From CAZMLC01 sp964567125 (GTDB lineage Bacteria > Verrucomicrobiota > Kiritimatiellia > RFP12 > UBA1067): a DNA stretch of 64,000 bases. Positions 32,038 through 43,600 of the stretch are shown piece by piece. Location: contig CAZMLC010000006.1 of assembly GCA_964567125.1 (NCBI GenBank), positions 3,236 to 67,235 on the forward strand, given 5' to 3'. Every line of letters begins with the position of its first letter. The stretch's first letter is position 1. The notes beneath the pieces are model-generated. The model was not told the origin of the DNA and searched no databases. It was given only the letters and a program-made list of their open reading frames with translations. The translations under genes and the position numbers were made by a program.

Positions 32038-33129
32038 TTACTCCTGCAGGGTCCGCGTCAGCACTTCACACCCGGAACGCGTCACCAGCACAACATCTTC
32101 GATGCGTACGCCGACCTGCCCGGGCAGGTAGATGCCAGGCTCCACGCTCAGCACCATGCCCGGCGCGAGAAGCGCCTCGCAACTGGGCGAGAACGTGGGC
32201 CATTCGTGAATCTCGAGGCCTAGACTATGTCCGGTACTGTGCTGAAAATAACGGCCATACCCCGCCTTTTCGATCGTCCCCCGTGCACGTGCATCAATGG
32301 CCGAACAGGGAACGCCGGGACGCACTGCACGGATGGCGTTTTTATTCGCGGCGGCGACGATCGCCTTGAGTTCAAGGTAGCGTTTGCGCGGGCGTCCGAG
32401 CGTGAAACAGCGCGTCATGTCTGAACAGTAAAGATCTTTTTTCACGCCCATGTCGATCAGCACCGCATCGTTTGATTGCACGATCGTATCATCGGGATGG
32501 TGATGGGGTTCCGCAGCATGGGCACCCGCGCAGACGATCGTATCAAACGCCTCGCCCTGTCCGCAGAAATCAGCGCCCCGGCGGATCATGTTGCGAATCG
32601 TCCACTCGGTCATGCCGGGAACGATCTGCTGGCGTGCCGCGGCAAAGACCGCATCCGTTGCCGCAAAAGCACGGCGCAGCGCCGCGACTTCTGCGCGCGA
32701 TTTAACTGCACGCAGCAGGTTCAAGGAGGCTGTCACATCCACCCATTCAACAGCGGGAAGCGCAGCCTGCAGCTGTTGAAACCGTGCGACGCTGATGCTG
32801 CCCTCATAACCGACGCGCTGCCATGTACGTCCGAGACGCTGGAGTACATCCAGCTCATCCTCACGGCGCCACACGGCGCGAACCGGCAGGAAATCAATCG
32901 CTTTACGCGCCATCTCCAAGTAACGCGAGTCCGTATAAAACGCGCTTTCCGCGCTACTGAAAAGGACCCCATTGCTGGCATTCAATCCTGTCAAATAGTA
33001 ACGATTGACCTCGGATAAGACAATGATCGCGTCGAGCTTTTGCTGCTTTTGGATGCGCTGCAGACGCTGCATGCGGAGTAAAAACTCCTTGGATGGCAGA
33101 TGCTGCGCAGGATGGGACAAAGCGTTCAT
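32038..33129 (-). CDS. pepQ: M24-family Xaa-Pro aminopeptidase or dipeptidase
   Basis: A cytosolic metallopeptidase that releases residues next to proline. The N-terminal creatinase-like domain (IIVLSEVNRYYLTGLNASNG) precedes the pita-bread domain. The metal ligands are visible as Asp in VLIDMGV, Asp in YCSDMTRCF, His in STGHSLGLEIHE, Glu in SVEPGIYLPG and Glu in VRIEDVV. 363 residues, as usual for PepQ/YpdF. It follows the M6 metalloprotease gene by 12 bp on the same strand and could complete breakdown of peptides made outside the cell. Symbol is by similarity; aminopeptidase versus prolidase is not settled. Confidence 0.88.
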   Translation of the reverse strand: MNALSHPAQHLPSKEFLLRMQRLQRIQKQQKLDAIIVLSEVNRYYLTGLNASNGVLFSSAESAFYTDSRYLEMARKAIDFLPVRAVWRREDELDVLQRLGRTWQRVGYEGSISVARFQQLQAALPAVEWVDVTASLNLLRAVKSRAEVAALRRAFAATDAVFAAARQQIVPGMTEWTIRNMIRRGADFCGQGEAFDTIVCAGAHAAEPHHHPDDTIVQSNDAVLIDMGVKKDLYCSDMTRCFTLGRPRKRYLELKAIVAAANKNAIRAVRPGVPCSAIDARARGTIEKAGYGRYFQHSTGHSLGLEIHEWPTFSPSCEALLAPGMVLSVEPGIYLPGQVGVRIEDVVLVTRSGCEVLTRTLQE

Positions 33130-33141
33130 AGCGGCGGAGGC

Positions 33142-36100
33142 TTAGGGCGTCCCGACCTCAAGGCGCATGAAGCGTGCAGGTGCGTTCGTAACCGGGATCG
33201 CATGGAAGTTGTAAACCCAAGCCCATACCCCCGGCTCACCGACGATCCATGGACTTTGCTCCATCACATTCACGGTTGTCCATGGCTCCAAAGCATCGGC
33301 CAGATTGGTCTTCGAAGTCACATGGAAATCGAGGTCCGTTACCTGAAGCGCCCGACGATAGGCCAGATAGAGGTATTGCCCGTCTGCCAAGGAAGGATCG
33401 CCCGAAAGATTGGTAACGCCGCCGAAGATGTAAAGTCCGGTATTGGTCGCAATCGGATCCAAGCCCATGCCATACTTGATCAGGTTCGGAATACCATCAC
33501 CCGAAACATCATCCGAATCACCGCCATAGAGCAGCCCTTTGGACGTGAAATTCTGATAAACCCAGTCTTCAAAAGGTGTACGCTCATTTCCCCAATCGCC
33601 ATTGATTGAGACCTCATCGATCGCAATACCACCACCGCCTAACGCAAAGCCGTCAAACGCAAGATAATAGGTCGCGCTGGGATCCGGCAAGGGGATCGAT
33701 GTTTGCGTCCACGCGGAAACAGCATTGGTATACAGGGCCAGTTCCATCCACTGATTGGTCAGATGCGTCCGATAATAGACGCGCAACAGATCCGTATTGT
33801 AGTCGTACGTTGGCATAGCATACTTAAAGGTCAAAACCAAATTGGAGGCATTCCCTAAATTCAACGGCGGAGAGAGCAAGCGTGCATTGCAGGAGCCATA
33901 CACCTCCACAATCCGCGGATCGATCGCAAAGCAGGCGTTTGAACCGCTTCCTGACGCATCGCTGTTGAGCAGACTACCCATGTAGCTCGGCAGCCCCGCA
34001 TAGGAGAACCATGCCGCATTCACTCCGCTAGGCTGGAAGATAATCTCCGAGGACCACGTGGCCGGAATACCCGCGTTAAAGTTCTCGTTCAATGCGCGCG
34101 TCAGCTCCAGCACTTGCAAGGAAAACACATTCGTTGAACTACGCCATTGCGTACCATCCCATCCACGCACGGAAATTGTAAACTGCGAGGTCCCCGCATA
34201 GGTTGGCGTGCCACTGATCTCGCCTGTTGACAGATCAAAGGAGAGCCCTGCCGGCAATGCGCCCTGCAGCGACCAGACATGCGGAGTCGGCTCACCCATC
34301 GCGCGGATAAATGTTGAATACGCCTCGCCTTTATTAGCAGAGGGCAATCGTTCCTGGGTTGTAATCACCGGCACCGACGATTCCTCAACCACGCGGATCA
34401 AATCGATCGCAACACCCGAGCCATACATGCACGAAGCCTCAAAAGCGATCTGGTATGTCGCGGTCCGATTCGGAAGGTACACGGCACGTTCCGTCCAACT
34501 GGGAACATTCGCCGCATAATTGGTCAGCGCGATCCAACTGGAAACAGCATTGGTACGGTAATACACGGTTAACCGATCCTGCCGACCGCCCAACTCCTCC
34601 ATGTAGTGATAAAAGATCAACTGCGTATCATCGCTGTATTGCCGCAAATCAATCACAGGCGAGATCAACATCGCCTTCTCGATGCTTTCCGAATTAAAGC
34701 TGCTGACATAGCCAAACTGGAAACCATCCGGCGTTGACGTCGGTGTATTGTAAAACTCATTTTGCGTACCCGTAGGACGCGTCTTCCACGTTGAATAATA
34801 CGAGTCAAAGGTCTGGGTCCACCCAGACGGAATATAGCTTCCCGACTCGGTACTTTCAAAATCCTCGTGCAAAATGTCGGCCCGCGGTTTGCGAATGACA
34901 AACAGGCACGACTGTGTTGCGGTATCGTTATTCTGATCGGTGACGGTCACGTCAAAGGCTACGACCTGCGCATTTGACGAAGATCCGGACAACACACCGC
35001 CCACAAAGGAGAACCCTGCAGGAAGCGATCCCGACAGTGCCCACGTATACGGCTGCACGCCATTCGTGGCGACAAAGGTGAAGGAATACGGTTGCTCTGT
35101 TATGGCAACAGGCAACGTGGCATCTGTTGTGATAGCCAAGGCCGGTGTTGGATCATAAACCCACACGTTATCCAAGCCAATTCCACGTCCGCCCAAAATA
35201 TACCCTTCAAAGGCGAAATAAACATCCTGCCCGCGCAGACTCGTGACATTGAGCTGCGCATGGGTCCATGAGTCGACCGTATTCGTATAAACCGCCAGCG
35301 GGAGCCATGGCGCAGCATAGCTGGTCTTGAAATAGACGCGCAACACTTCGCCCGTTTGCATCATAGAATTGTTGAGATAATACCAGAAGGAGAGTTCGGC
35401 ATCACGGAACGTTGCGGGAATCTGAATGTACGGTGTAACTAGCCGGGTGACGGCCTGTGTCGCCGTATTAAGCATCCCGAAATAAGCATTATAGCTGCCG
35501 GCAAACGCATGGGCTGGCTCTGACGAGTAAGGACTCCCATCTGCGAACTGCCAAGCCACCTGAGCAAGATTGGTAGGATGTTCAATAAACCAGCCATCGG
35601 GCAAATTCCCACTGTTCTCGAAATCCTGCAGATAGGGAGCAACAAACATCGGGTTAACCGTCAACGCAAAATTGTCTTCCGCCGACAACGTATTAAACCC
35701 TGTTGATTTCACATGAAACCCGTATTGCCCAGCGGTATCAGGCACTCCAGCAATCACACCATTGGTCGTTGTCAGAGACAACCCGGACGGCAATCCTGCA
35801 AGAATCTCCCATGTAAAGGGAATGGCTGTTCCAAAGACACCCAGCTGATATGTGTATGGCGTACCGACGCGTCCTGACGGCAGGATACGCGACGACGTCA
35901 ACGCTGGCGTCACGCAACGGAAACTAAACGTCATATACGCCGCAGGCGCACTGAAATTATAAAGGAAGAGATCCGAACTATCGCCATTCCACCAACGTGC
36001 GCTAGGATTCGTCAAATCGTTAAACTCGCGCTTGCCGGATGGGTTTGCACTTGAAAACAAGTCCATGGAATCGCCAGAGTTTTTATTCAAATTAAAATCC

Positions 36101-37572
36101 CATGCACCATCACCCGGCATCAGAACACAGGCATAATTCTGATGGTTTGTATTAAATGCGAAACGCGGATCATCGCGACTGCCTTGATGATCAACATGCC
36201 AAACAGCAATTCCGGAAGAGGGAAGTCCCCCGTCCCACCTCGCGGCCTGACGATTTTCAAGCAGATAATACTCGGTGTATCCTGTCACCACTTCAATGCC
36301 ATTTGTTTCACCGATCATGTTTGTGGCAACGCCCATTGTAGCCGGATTCACATATCGGTAAAACCGATTAAAACCAACACCCTCAGAAGAGAGCCAGAGA
36401 TCCGTCGAAGAGCCTGAAGCGGGACGCACCAGGTCAACAACATCCGCCCATCCGGCACGCATTTTCAACCATGCACAGAATTGCCCTCCACCGCGTCCCA
36501 TCAAGCAATACGCACCTGCGCCGCCAACGGAAGGCTTAATAGCAGGATCCTTGCTGGGATAGGCATACAGATCGGGGAATCCGCAAAGGGAATGCCCCGC
36601 TTCATGGCAATAGGTCCCGATTCCCAACCCCGTAGTCCCCAGATTCACAAGCATGGTCGAATTGGGCCACAACCCTTTTGACCACGGGCCGTTCGGCGTT
36701 CCCGCATAGGCAAAGCAAAAGGTATTATACGAGTCCGCCAGCAACGGTGCGATCACGCGTTCGTAATCCGGATGCTTTTCGATTTCAGGCCATAAATCCG
36801 CGAAAAGCAAGCCCATACACTCGCCCATATCTTTTGAGCCATCATCGTAATAATTCTTGTTCTTCGGCATCGTGAAGTAATAGGGAATCACGACGTTCTC
36901 ATAGTCCATCAAACCATTTGAGTTGTCGAGAAAGAATCGCTTCACGCTGAACGCATTCACGCCATCCGCATTCATCGTATAGTCGATGTTCGCAATCGGA
37001 ATAGTGCCCTTCACGTCCAAGAAATCAATCAGGATGATCAACCCGCGCGCATACCTCACCTGCGCATCCGCAACGAGCGCGCGCGGCTGAAGCGTTGTAC
37101 TGCTCATCGCACTGACTCGACTGCTCATCGCGGACAGGGATGTTTGCGTCTGCTGGACAGGAACCTGCCACTTTCCAATCAAGTCTTTAAACCGTGTCGC
37201 ACGGTCAGCGAGGATCGCCTGTTTGCGATCTAAGAAGCGTTGGCGTGCAGCCGGGCCATACGTGAGATTTTTGGAAAGCCCGAGCATGGCCGGATCGGCC
37301 ACCCCGACGATCTGCCTGGTCGACTCCAGATCATCGCCATCTGCGGCCTGCTGGGCATACACATAAGCCTTGAGTGATGAGTCATAAATAACCGTGTAGT
37401 CTTCCGCTGTTTTAAACTGAGCAAAATACTCGTCGCCAACACCATGGACTTTAATGGTTGAACCACCCGGTTGATTAAACTCAAAGTCAGCATCAAAAGG
37501 CGCAGCGCAGAGCAGAGCGGCCCATAATAACATGCCACTGCTTATCCAGCGAAAAGTAGTACAAAACCTCAT
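33142..37572 (-). CDS. Secreted M6-family metalloprotease with Ig-like and jelly-roll modules
   Basis: A 1,476-residue secreted protease (signal peptide about 1-23). The immune-inhibitor-A-type catalytic domain spans roughly 165-500, with the zinc motif HEAGHSLCGFPDLY at about residue 322. A putative Ig (He_PIG-like) domain at about 564-640 (RVGTPYTYQLGVFG, GLPSGLSLTTTNGVIAG) is followed by three choice-of-anchor-J/MAM-like jelly-rolls starting near 641, 897 and 1157 (LQDFENSGNLPDGW, HEDFESTESGSY, NENFNAGIPATW), separated by two more Ig-like modules. The C-terminal ~120 residues have a short DDVSGDGIPNLIKYGMGLDP calcium-type repeat and end FMRLEVGTP. No PEP-CTERM or LPXTG signal is visible. 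It lies just downstream of the giant gene. Confidence 0.88.
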   Translation of the reverse strand: MRFCTTFRWISSGMLLWAALLCAAPFDADFEFNQPGGSTIKVHGVGDEYFAQFKTAEDYTVIYDSSLKAYVYAQQAADGDDLESTRQIVGVADPAMLGLSKNLTYGPAARQRFLDRKQAILADRATRFKDLIGKWQVPVQQTQTSLSAMSSRVSAMSSTTLQPRALVADAQVRYARGLIILIDFLDVKGTIPIANIDYTMNADGVNAFSVKRFFLDNSNGLMDYENVVIPYYFTMPKNKNYYDDGSKDMGECMGLLFADLWPEIEKHPDYERVIAPLLADSYNTFCFAYAGTPNGPWSKGLWPNSTMLVNLGTTGLGIGTYCHEAGHSLCGFPDLYAYPSKDPAIKPSVGGAGAYCLMGRGGGQFCAWLKMRAGWADVVDLVRPASGSSTDLWLSSEGVGFNRFYRYVNPATMGVATNMIGETNGIEVVTGYTEYYLLENRQAARWDGGLPSSGIAVWHVDHQGSRDDPRFAFNTNHQNYACVLMPGDGAWDFNLNKNSGDSMDLFSSANPSGKREFNDLTNPSARWWNGDSSDLFLYNFSAPAAYMTFSFRCVTPALTSSRILPSGRVGTPYTYQLGVFGTAIPFTWEILAGLPSGLSLTTTNGVIAGVPDTAGQYGFHVKSTGFNTLSAEDNFALTVNPMFVAPYLQDFENSGNLPDGWFIEHPTNLAQVAWQFADGSPYSSEPAHAFAGSYNAYFGMLNTATQAVTRLVTPYIQIPATFRDAELSFWYYLNNSMMQTGEVLRVYFKTSYAAPWLPLAVYTNTVDSWTHAQLNVTSLRGQDVYFAFEGYILGGRGIGLDNVWVYDPTPALAITTDATLPVAITEQPYSFTFVATNGVQPYTWALSGSLPAGFSFVGGVLSGSSSNAQVVAFDVTVTDQNNDTATQSCLFVIRKPRADILHEDFESTESGSYIPSGWTQTFDSYYSTWKTRPTGTQNEFYNTPTSTPDGFQFGYVSSFNSESIEKAMLISPVIDLRQYSDDTQLIFYHYMEELGGRQDRLTVYYRTNAVSSWIALTNYAANVPSWTERAVYLPNRTATYQIAFEASCMYGSGVAIDLIRVVEESSVPVITTQERLPSANKGEAYSTFIRAMGEPTPHVWSLQGALPAGLSFDLSTGEISGTPTYAGTSQFTISVRGWDGTQWRSSTNVFSLQVLELTRALNENFNAGIPATWSSEIIFQPSGVNAAWFSYAGLPSYMGSLLNSDASGSGSNACFAIDPRIVEVYGSCNARLLSPPLNLGNASNLVLTFKYAMPTYDYNTDLLRVYYRTHLTNQWMELALYTNAVSAWTQTSIPLPDPSATYYLAFDGFALGGGGIAIDEVSINGDWGNERTPFEDWVYQNFTSKGLLYGGDSDDVSGDGIPNLIKYGMGLDPIATNTGLYIFGGVTNLSGDPSLADGQYLYLAYRRALQVTDLDFHVTSKTNLADALEPWTTVNVMEQSPWIVGEPGVWAWVYNFHAIPVTNAPARFMRLEVGTP

Positions 37573-37615
37573 CGTCTTCGCCTTTTCCTCGTTGTAAAAC
37601 CCTTTATCATACGTT

Positions 37616-37646
37616 ACAGGGTGGCCTCAATCAAGACGCACCCTGT
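37616..37646 (-). terminator. Hairpin between the giant gene and the M6 protease gene
   Basis: Perfect 8-bp arms ACAGGGTG / CACCCTGT with a 15-nt loop in the 86-bp gap. There is no strong T-run, so it may be an attenuator or mRNA-stabilising structure rather than a true terminator. Confidence 0.4.
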
Positions 37647-37652
37647 GGGACG

Positions 37653-37677
37653 CGTTCCTTACGGATTGTAAGGAACG
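37653..37677. other. Perfect stem over the stop codon of the giant gene
   Basis: CGTTCCTTAC (37653-37662) and GTAAGGAACG (37668-37677) pair perfectly around the loop GGATT and include the last codons and stop of the giant open frame. It stacks with the hairpin at 37616-37646. Confidence 0.5.
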
Positions 37678-40600
37678 ATTCTAAAGAAGCCGCTTGTTGC
37701 GTCGACATCACCGCTCAATTCGACCTGATTCAGCATGCCAGACGCATCAACCGAGCATGGTTCTGTAACGGTTACCCACTGCGGTGTCGCCAGCGACTTG
37801 GTGTACTGCACCACATACTGCAAGGCCGTTGTCTGGCTGGGCGTCATCACGTTCAACAGCAAGCTACCCCGCGCGGAGGTCGTCGTGGTCGGAGCAGCGA
37901 TCACAGCCAGCGAGCGGATCGTCGCCGTATTGTCCGCCAATGCGATACCCGTTGCTGCGAACGAGACACTCGTTGCCGGATCCAGACCTGCGCTCACCTT
38001 GGAAGCCAGCGAATAACCATCATCCGCGGTGACCGAGTTGAAGACGAGATCGTCCGAACCGAGCGTCAGTGAAAGCACAGCCGTATTGTAGAACTGACCC
38101 GTTGCGTTCAACTTATTGTTAATCACAAAATAGTCGTTCAACCCATCCCAGCTCTCCAATGGCGCTGTCAGCTCCAGGAAGTTTTCAGCAGCACTGTTCT
38201 GCTCATATTCCCACGCATCCGGGTAGAAATCCTGATCCGTATCACAATCCTCAATCGCCAGCATAATCACCGGAGTGATGCCCGTCGCCGAGACCGCCAC
38301 GCTGCGCGGATCATAGATGTTATTGTCAGCCATACCTGCGTAGTTGTAATACCCCCACGATTCCCACGCATCGCGGACTCCATTCGCATTGCTGTCCAAG
38401 AAGGCACGCACATAATAGGCACCGTTAGGCAGACCATACAGCATGGCATTGACGCTCGTGCTGTCCGTCTGATTCGTAACGGAATCCAAATAACTCGCGA
38501 TTGTCATGCCACGCGCAGGCGCAGCCGCAGTGCCCGTCGCTTGGGCGACTGGGTTGCCAGTGAAATCGCGCGTCGTGAAGGCTTGTACAAAAATCCGGCC
38601 CGCCAAAGCGGTTGCAGGCCCAAGGTACTTCACCGTCACGCCGACGGAACCATAGTCTGATCCATTTACGGGCGAAAGCGATTCATACCCTGGCACAGTA
38701 ACCACGCTTGATTCCATGCGGAAGGGCTTCCAGGCTGACCATTGCAGCGCAGCGGTCGTCCCAACAATAGAATCCATCGTGTAGCGCGCATTGAGGCCCG
38801 CGACACTCCAGACATAGAGCGTATTCGGCTGCAACAGGCTACCCATGTAGACCGGAGCCTCGAAGTAATACTCACCCGAAGCGCGGTCATACAGCGGCGT
38901 TCGGATCGTCCCCGAGTTCCAGACCAGCGCGCCCGAGGCGCTTCCCTTCTTAATCTGGATACAATATGCCGTATAGCTATCGGTCACCGCATTCTTCGGC
39001 AGCTTCCAACGGAAGGTCGGATAGGCTGACCGCACGCTTGCACCGCCAAGCGGCGCAGTCGGTGTCGCGGCATAGTGAACCGCCGGCAGAATATTTGTGA
39101 ACGACATGATTCGAACATTCGCCGGAGCATCCACGGCGCTACCGTCGCCCACGTAGACATCATATACAAAGTTCGTGTACTTTGAACCGAAGGTCGCGCT
39201 GAGTCCCTTGAAGTTCCAATCAAATCCGTATCCGCCCTGTGCCAGATAGTCGCCTTCATGGATATAATCGCGATCAACCAGAACCTTGTCGAAGATCACG
39301 GTCGGGGTGATCGACACATCCGCGGAAGAACGGCGAATACGCACACGCTGCATCGACGGCGCAGCATTTGCGGCACCACCGCCACTACCCGAACCATTGC
39401 TGCCTGCACCGAGGAAACCATCCACATCGCGCTTCATCTGCGTAAGCGAAATACGCGGCGAGTTGGGTGTGTAATCCGTCAAATGGATATTGAGCGTGTT
39501 GCTATCCCATCCGATATTTGTCGCGAACGGCGCTGCCACACCCATGGGCTCTCCTGGATCCCACGAACCGCTACCGTTTGCATCCAAGAAGGCCTGGAAG
39601 TAATTGTTGCCCTCTTTGACAAATCCGCTGGCGGGCTGTGCCAAGTACAGCTCTTGCGGCCACTGCGAAGCCAGCTTGGCCGAATACGAGAACTCGTAGT
39701 ACGACAAGTTGCAGGCAACATAGCTCAGGCGATTTGTCGGGAAGCTCGCAGGATCAAGGATAATGACCCAGCCATCATCCTGTGCCATATCGAACGTGAC
39801 TGCGCCCGTCGCATAATCCACGGTGCCGATCTCACGCTGATACCCAAGGCCTGCCACCGGCATGGTGTACAACTTGCCATCCAAGTCATACCCAGTCTGC
39901 GCGGACAATCCGGTCCACATATCCGTCAAGCTCAACTTAATCGTTCCCGGCACCAACGATCCGGGCGACAAGGTTGTCTTGACGGTCTTCTTCGCAAACG
40001 TGCCAATCGGCGTAGTCAGCCCTGCCGTGATTGTATCCAGCGCGACCGACCACTTTGCATCCGGCACACCATTCATATCCGGATTGCTGAAGGTCTGAAT
40101 AACCAAGTTTCCATTTGTCCTGGACCCCGCATAGGAGAACGTAGTCTTGATCACAGGAATCGGGAATTCGGCGATCTCCTTACCATTCACCATGATGTTC
40201 GACTTCTTTTCCGGGCTGACTGCACGGATCGCGGAACTGTAGCGGCTTTCCGCGTAATTGGACCAGCCATCATGATCCTGATCCACGTGTGCATCGTAGA
40301 GGAACCGCGAAATAAAGGTCGAACTATAGTTCTGTTCCCAAGCGTCTTCGATGAAATCGTGATCCGTAAAGATGAAGCCGAGCGGCAACTTGCCCTTCTT
40401 GATGAGGTAATCCGAGAATTCCTGATCTGCCAACGTCTTGAACTTCGTCGGATTGGAATAACGGAATCCGTAAACCTCCGAGATCAGGTATTCGGCCAAG
40501 TTGGAGAGTCCGTCACCATCCGGATCGCCACCTGCACCATCGTTCCCTGTTGTCTTGAGCGTATCAAAGCCATAGAGCGATTCCCACCAATCGGGCAAAC

Positions 40601-43600
40601 CATCACCATCGCTATCCGCGGTTTGTTTATAGTTTGCGTTCTTGCTCCATGTTGTACCATCGAAGGTCCAGCCTTGCGCCAGCATCTGACGATACACCTG
40701 ACCATTCGTCAGACCGCGACCTTGGAATTCTGTCAAGTTGCCGGTATACAGGGCAGCCCATCCGCCAGCACCCGTCGTGGTGCCATAATTCAGAGCTTCC
40801 CACCAGTCGGCTAAGCCATCGTTGTTCGCATCCGCTGCGGACTCCAACCAGCTCGCACTAGCGCCCTGCTTGTCCCAGAAATTCGTGGTCTGCCGCATCC
40901 ATGCAGAGCCCAGCGGCAACAAGTCGCTGGATTCTGCCGAACGATACCCGAATCCATACGGGTTGGCCGTGTTCGGAAAGCTGTTTGAAACAGCGGTGGT
41001 TCCCATGGTCGTCGCGGTCCAGTAGAAGGAGTCCATGGTGGATCCAGGCAATCCAAAGGTCACAACGCCACCCGGCGTAACATGGCTACGGCCAGGCAGG
41101 TGCGAAACCGCATTCTGAATCCACGGCAGATAGGTCTGATTGGTATAGACCATGCTGCGAACCTCTGCGTTCGCCCACCACTGAACAGTCCCCATCTTAA
41201 CCATGTTGGTTGTCACAACGAGGGTATTGCTATTGGTTGAGACCACGCGCACCTGTGGCTGATTGGTCGTCACAGCGCTGCTGTCAAAGCCGCGCGGCAC
41301 CATCGCCACAGTCGATTTATCAACACTGCTGAAGAGATCACACATCGGATAGTAGTTCATCAGCAATGCCGGCAAATTATTCGGTGCAGGCAGTGTACGC
41401 CGCGCACCCTGTGCGAGACGCGCTTCAAATGCGCTGCGTGCAGCGCGCACATCCTCCATTGAGAAGCGCAGCTTATAGCTGTTCTGAATTTCCGTTCCGG
41501 TACGCGCACCGTCCCACACGCGCACTTCAGCCATCCATCCTTGATAGTAATTGCCGAAGCCGCCCCAGGTCTGGGCCCATACTGAATCAGGGATGTTATT
41601 GGAGTTCAATATGATCGCCAAATCCGTCGGTGCGCTATTCTTAGCACCCAACGTTAACCATCCGGAAACATACGTATAGGAGTTTGAACCGCCAGTGCTG
41701 TTAATCTCCATAATGCCGTTTGCAGGAATCAATTTCGGATCCTGACTCGTGTACTCCGCACCGTCCACATAGAGAACCAGACGACTCTTCACCGCATCCA
41801 TCTGCAACGCGACATGACGCCACTCGCCAACCTTCAATACAGGACCGAGCACCTTGGCCACGCCAGTATGTTCGTCATGACCGCCCGCATTATCGAAACC
41901 GGCAAAAAGCTGGCCATTCGGCTGAATACCGATCCGATAGTTGGCACGCAACCGCCGCACGGCTGCTTCGCCCGCATCACTGGCATCGTACCCAAAGTTG
42001 CGCTCGATCAGCATTTGCCCGTTCGTGGAAGCCACGCGCTCCGGGCAGATCCACATTTCGACAGTGAAACTCTTGAAGGACTGATCAGAATCAGGATACA
42101 TACCTGCGGTGCTGCTTACGCCATCCGCATACGACGAAAGCGTTGAAGCCGCAGACTGCACGCCATCGAAATAGAGCGCCTGACGACGGTACGGGCTCAT
42201 AAAGTTGAGCGGATCAGAGCTCGTATTGACGCTTCCAGCGATTTCATCCTTATCCGAGATACCATCGTTATCCGTATCATATCCCTCGTTCATCTCAAAC
42301 GGGAAGTAGAAGAACGGTGCAGGTCCCCATGGTGGGAACCACATGACCGAGGAGGCTGCGTCATCGCCAGAAATACGGCCGCCGAGCGTACGATAGAAGC
42401 GACGCGTTATGCTGAACGGATTTGAAATGTCCGTGGCCCACATCGGACTCGGATCCGTATGATGGTTTTGCGAGCTGGCCGTGTTCATGACCAACGCCTC
42501 TTCCAGATTCAACAAGCCATCCGCATCCGGATCAGCCTGCGGCATACCGAGAAGGAACGGATGATCCATGAAGTTCATATTGGCCAGGTAACTGGTTGCC
42601 CGCGCAACCCCTGCCGCCTCCGCAACAATATCGGAACCGTCGATGTAACCATTGCCCAACAGCGGATTCAAACCATGGAAGACTTCATAGTAATCATCCA
42701 TACCATCACCGTCGGAATCAGCGGTCAAAGGCGAAGTTGACGCATACGTCTTAAGTTTTTTATCATCCAAGACCGCAGGTTTCGCAATCATCTGCGCAGC
42801 AGGCAACAGATACCAATAGGCGCGCGCTTTATCCGTTGGATCCAAGAGCGATTTATCCCAAGCGTTTGTGCATGGCACAAAGAGATCATAGGCCGCATTG
42901 TACGTCTCGTCCAGACGCTTCGTGATGTCGGAGTAGAACGAACCGCGATCGAAACGCCACGCGCGAATCGCGCCAGTCAGATATTCTTCAACGTTACGCA
43001 GCCCATCCGCATCCCAGTCCGAAGCGAAGTCGACATACGTACCATCCATACCATTCGTAACAGCAGGCGTTGCCGCGACCGCTGCACCAATCGCCGGGAG
43101 AGTACCCGCAAATTGGATTTCCCAGCCATCCGGCAAGCCATCGCTATCCGTATCAACAGCGCACGGATTCAAACCGCCGCCCGCAATGCATGTGCTACCG
43201 TCATCGACAGGAAGGCCATAGATAAAGGCACGTTCATCGATACCATCAGTTGTTGTATCAGGAATACCGTCGTTATCGCAATCCGACTGCCATGGATCGC
43301 ACGGCCAGAACTTATTCAGCCAGTACTGGTCAACCGCTGGACGTGTAATCGAAACAACACCGGTCATCACCGGGAAGGTAACACCGCTCAAGAGCGCAAC
43401 ATCGGTTGCAGCAACATTATTGATGACACCCGGAACAGGGCCAACGGCCGCGTACAGCGCCGCATTCGTATACACCGCGACAGAGTCCGTACCCGCGAAC
43501 TTGCGCGAATACTGCAAGGTGTCGTTCACCACGAGATTGCGATCAGCAGCCGACCACGGACTAAAGGCGAAGAAGCCCGTACCGGCGCCCTTCGGCGTCG

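Noticed and set aside
39258..40814. Open frame of 518 codons antisense to the giant gene
   Set aside because: Arg/Ile/His-rich shadow composition inside a continuous, signal-peptide-bearing gene.
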